DNA of 46,552 nucleotides from Rs1 sp034111875 (GTDB taxonomy: Bacteria > Pseudomonadota > Gammaproteobacteria > Pseudomonadales > Balneatricaceae): NCBI GenBank assembly GCA_034111875.1, contig JAWUWK010000059.1, forward strand, positions 1 through 46,552, in the 5' to 3' direction. A program made the position numbers and the translations under genes. Of the stretch, positions 44,285 through 46,552 are shown piece after piece. The first letter of the stretch is position 1. Each line of letters begins with the position of its first letter. The notes below the pieces were generated by a model. The model was given only the letters and a program-made list of their open reading frames with translations, did no database searches and had not been told where the DNA came from.

Positions 44285-45103
44285 ATGAGTCGTCAAAAAA
44301 ATACTAACCTAGGGCATAAAGCAAGAAAGCGCTTCGGACAAAACTTTTTACAGGATCAAGGCGTTATCAGGCGTATAGTCAAAGGCGTTAGCCCGAGACC
44401 AAGCGATCATATGGTAGAAATTGGTCCGGGACTTGGTGCTTTAACTGAAGTCATACTGGACGCAGCGGGGGCGCTGGATGCGATAGAGCTAGATCGTGAT
44501 CTATTGCCTATTTTACGCGCGAAGTTTTTTAGCTATGAAACAAATTTTCGAATCTTTGAAGCTGATGCCATGAAGTTCGATTTTAGTTCACTGCAGCAGG
44601 ACGACCGACCACTTAGGATTATTGGTAATCTACCTTACAATATATCGACGCAACTGATATTTCATTTACTGCAACATACCAATTGCGTGCAAGATATGCA
44701 TTTTATGCTGCAAAAAGAAGTCGTTGATAGACTCGCCGCCAAACCTGGCGAGAAGCTCTATGGTCGTTTGGGCATAATGGCCCAGTACTACTGTGAGATA
44801 GAACCACTGTTCATCGTACCACCAGAAGCTTTCGATCCTATCCCCAAAGTGGATTCAGCAATCGTAAGACTGACTCCTTACCAAAAAATACCGCTACCAG
44901 CGAAGTGTTTAAAAACATTGACAACCGTTGTCAAAACAGCCTTCAGTATGCGTCGTAAAACCTTACGCAATAACTTAAAAAATTTGCTAGATGTTGAACA
45001 TATAGAAGCGCTTGGCATTAACCCAACACGTAGACCAGAAACCTTAGCATTGGCTGAATTCATCGCCATCGCAGATTTTCTCTACATTAACCCAGAAGTT
45101 TAA
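44285..45103 (+). CDS. rsmA: 16S rRNA dimethyladenosine transferase (KsgA)
   Basis: RsmA adds four methyl groups to two adjacent adenines near the 3' end of 16S rRNA and serves as a late check on small-subunit assembly. The 272-residue protein shows KRFGQNFLQDQGVIRRIV, the AdoMet loop MVEIGPGLGALTEVIL, the catalytic IGNLPYNISTQ and KVDSAIVRL, then the C-terminal helical domain (AFSMRRKTLRNNLKN). ATG 44285 has AAGG upstream. The stop is followed one base later by the apaG start. Intact. Confidence 0.96.
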   Translation: MSRQKNTNLGHKARKRFGQNFLQDQGVIRRIVKGVSPRPSDHMVEIGPGLGALTEVILDAAGALDAIELDRDLLPILRAKFFSYETNFRIFEADAMKFDFSSLQQDDRPLRIIGNLPYNISTQLIFHLLQHTNCVQDMHFMLQKEVVDRLAAKPGEKLYGRLGIMAQYYCEIEPLFIVPPEAFDPIPKVDSAIVRLTPYQKIPLPAKCLKTLTTVVKTAFSMRRKTLRNNLKNLLDVEHIEALGINPTRRPETLALAEFIAIADFLYINPEV

Positions 45104-45104
45104 A

Positions 45105-45524
45105 ATGACAGATAAAATACTACTGACACAGGCGACATCACTCCCTTGTAATTTACAGGAGAATATTCAAATAGTGGTAAAAACTAAATTTGAAGCGGAG
45201 CAATCAGACGTCAATGCGAAGCGCTTTGTGTTTTCGTACAACATTACCATTAAGAACACCGCGGCACATAATGTACAGTTACTGTCGCGGCGTTGGGTGG
45301 TCACCGACGGCAATCAAAACCAGCAGGAAATACAAGGTGAAGGCGTGATCGGAGAACAACCTATTATTGCCCCTTATGCAAGCTATGAGTATAGTTCTGG
45401 TGCAGTACTAGAAACAAATGTAGGCAGCATGTTCGGCCATTACAACATGATTACAGAACAAGGTGATAAATTTACCGCGCAAATAGAAGCCTTTACGCTC
45501 GCCAAACCCAACGCACTTCACTAA
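45105..45524 (+). CDS. apaG: ApaG family protein
   Basis: ApaG is a small immunoglobulin-like fold protein of uncertain role, long known as the gene between ksgA and apaH and linked to Co2+ resistance. The 139-residue length is slightly over the usual 125 because of a few N-terminal residues (MTDKILLTQATSLP). Conserved parts are VFSYNITIKNTAAHNVQLLS, RRWVVTDGN, QEIQGEGVIGEQPII, and PYASYEYSSGAVLETNVGSM with GHYNM. The start is one base after the rsmA stop, so translation is coupled. apaH begins 19 bases later. Confidence 0.93.
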   Translation: MTDKILLTQATSLPCNLQENIQIVVKTKFEAEQSDVNAKRFVFSYNITIKNTAAHNVQLLSRRWVVTDGNQNQQEIQGEGVIGEQPIIAPYASYEYSSGAVLETNVGSMFGHYNMITEQGDKFTAQIEAFTLAKPNALH

Positions 45525-45543
45525 TAATAAAGAGGAAAAATCT

Positions 45544-46383
45544 TTGGCTACATACGCAGTAGGAGATATCCAAGGTTGTTATGTTGAATTGCAATTACTG
45601 CTTGCCAAAATGAGCTTTGACCCAAGCCACGATCAACTTTGGTTCGTTGGTGATCTAGTCAATAGAGGACCAGAGTCTCTTGAGACACTGAGGTTCATAA
45701 AACAACTCGGAGACAGTGCAAAAATCGTCTTAGGAAATCACGATTTACATTTATTGGCTGTTTACTACACACAATCTCGACCCAAGAAGTCAGATACTTT
45801 TAATCAAATACTCGCCGCAAAAGACTGCGACGAGCTAATGTATTGGCTAAAGTCACAACCGCTAATCCACTTTGATCAAAGCTTAAACGCAGTCATGGTG
45901 CACGCTGGCATTCCGGTTAGTTGGAATATTGCACAAGCCGTCGACTTATCTCGTGAAGTTGAAGATAAATTACAAAGTGAAGATTATCTCGAATACTTCA
46001 ACACCATGTATGGTAATACACCAGATATATGGAGTGACACACATACAGGCCTAGGTCGACTGCGCTGCATCACCAATCATTTAACCCGCATGCGCTTTTG
46101 TAGCCAAAACCAACAGCTCGAATTAGAATACAAAGGAGAGATAGGCAATCAAGCCAAACAGCTTCATCCCTGGTTCGATTTCTACCCCGATAACGGCAAT
46201 AATCCTAGTGACGCACCATTAATACTTTTCGGACACTGGGCTGCTTTAAGAGGGGTGACCAGTCGCAATAACATCATAGCTTTAGATACCGGCTGCGTTT
46301 GGGGAGAAAAAATGACTGCAATAGACATTGAAAACCAAACACGTTACAGCGTCTCGAGCCAAACTACCTGTATTCAAATCTGA
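45544..46383 (+). CDS. apaH: Diadenosine tetraphosphatase (symmetrical)
   Basis: ApaH splits Ap4A into two ADP and also removes Np4 caps from RNA. The 279-residue phosphoprotein-phosphatase fold has the metal-binding GDIQGCYVELQLLL, GDLVNRGPESLETLRF and VLGNHDLHLLAV motifs and later HAGIP and LFGHWA. The start is TTG 45544 with AGAGG about ten bases upstream; no good ATG lies nearby. It ends the pdxA-rsmA-apaG-apaH run with a TGA at 46381. An IS30-type element begins 82 bases after. Intact. Confidence 0.95.
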   Translation: MATYAVGDIQGCYVELQLLLAKMSFDPSHDQLWFVGDLVNRGPESLETLRFIKQLGDSAKIVLGNHDLHLLAVYYTQSRPKKSDTFNQILAAKDCDELMYWLKSQPLIHFDQSLNAVMVHAGIPVSWNIAQAVDLSREVEDKLQSEDYLEYFNTMYGNTPDIWSDTHTGLGRLRCITNHLTRMRFCSQNQQLELEYKGEIGNQAKQLHPWFDFYPDNGNNPSDAPLILFGHWAALRGVTSRNNIIALDTGCVWGEKMTAIDIENQTRYSVSSQTTCIQI

Positions 46384-46465
46384 AGTGCATCATCTAATCC
46401 CGTAGAAAGAGAAGCCAGCTGAAGGTAAGCTTCTATCTTTTTCTCCGGCAAGAGATGTAACGATA

Positions 46466-46552
46466 ATGAGACATTACCAACAGCTGACTTATGAGCAACG
46501 ATGCCAAATATATGTGCTAAAGAAAAGAGGTTATTCGCAGCGGCAAATTGCA
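46466..46552 (+). mobile_element. IS30-family transposase, N-terminal 29 codons (cut by window end)
   Basis: The ATG at 46466 opens a frame to the window edge that reads MRHYQQLTYEQRCQIYVLKK and RGYSQRQIA. This is the helix-turn-helix start of IS30-type transposases ('YxQLTxExRxxIxxLxxxGxSxRxIA'). The left terminal inverted repeat should lie in 46384-46465, but I cannot identify it without the right end. Whether the transposase is complete is not visible. Confidence 0.85.

Noticed and set aside
1..46552. CRISPR arrays, tRNA or rRNA genes, phage or toxin-antitoxin modules
   Set aside because: I looked for spaced direct repeats, cloverleaf-like sequence and typical small gene pairs and saw none that I could support.

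Overview
This 46.5 kb window looks like a chromosomal segment of a marine-type gammaproteobacterium with roughly 40-43% GC (my estimate). The placement rests on gene content and order. The run lptD-surA-pdxA-rsmA-apaG-apaH, with murU/amgK divergent from lptD, is a classic gammaproteobacterial block. The HexR-type Entner-Doudoroff (ED) locus and the alternative carboxyspermidine polyamine genes fit Cellvibrionales/Oceanospirillales-like relatives. That finer placement is inference.

The window has two halves of very different health. From 1 to about 15.8 kb it is eroding. Pseudogenes there are an SDR (831-1534), a secreted ricin-like protein (2905-3550), a FabD-like acyltransferase (5858-6543), a complete alternative polyamine cluster (carboxynorspermidine synthase 9160-10256, carboxynorspermidine decarboxylase 10368-10993, agmatinase 11767-12662) and a YejM/PbgA-like inner-membrane sulfatase-fold protein (14617-15500). 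Among these wrecks sit intact genes: a conserved small protein, an amphi-Trp protein, oligopeptidase B, a fused 2-oxoacid dehydrogenase E1, a GNAT acetyltransferase, a small membrane protein and a class I glutamine amidotransferase.

From 15.8 kb to the right edge the genes are intact and tightly packed. A run of small accessory genes (unknown, DUF5062, GreA/B-like, flavodoxin-like, SH3) is followed by a full ED/lower-glycolysis locus: edd-glk-mutarotase (minus), gapA-pyk (plus), hexR (minus), zwf-pgl-eda (plus) and an IclR regulator (minus). Together these take glucose through glucose-6-P, 6-phosphogluconate and KDPG to pyruvate plus glyceraldehyde-3-P, and supply two lower-glycolysis enzymes, GapA and pyruvate kinase. 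HexR-like palindromes lie in the edd/gapA and hexR/zwf intergenic regions.

Next come rpe-mepM-DUF2333-upp (minus), a divergent DUF3530 gene, djlA, and the peptidoglycan-recycling pair amgK-murU (minus). Divergent from these is the envelope/cofactor/ribosome block lptD-surA-pdxA-rsmA-apaG-apaH (plus). The window ends in the first 29 codons of an IS30-family transposase.

The biological story I can support is ongoing gene loss: a whole polyamine pathway and an envelope-regulation gene are dying while central carbon metabolism stays intact. This would suit a bacterium recently restricted to a host or stable niche. I did not find a convincing new defence, secretion or biosynthetic system, and saw no CRISPR array, tRNA, rRNA or phage genes.
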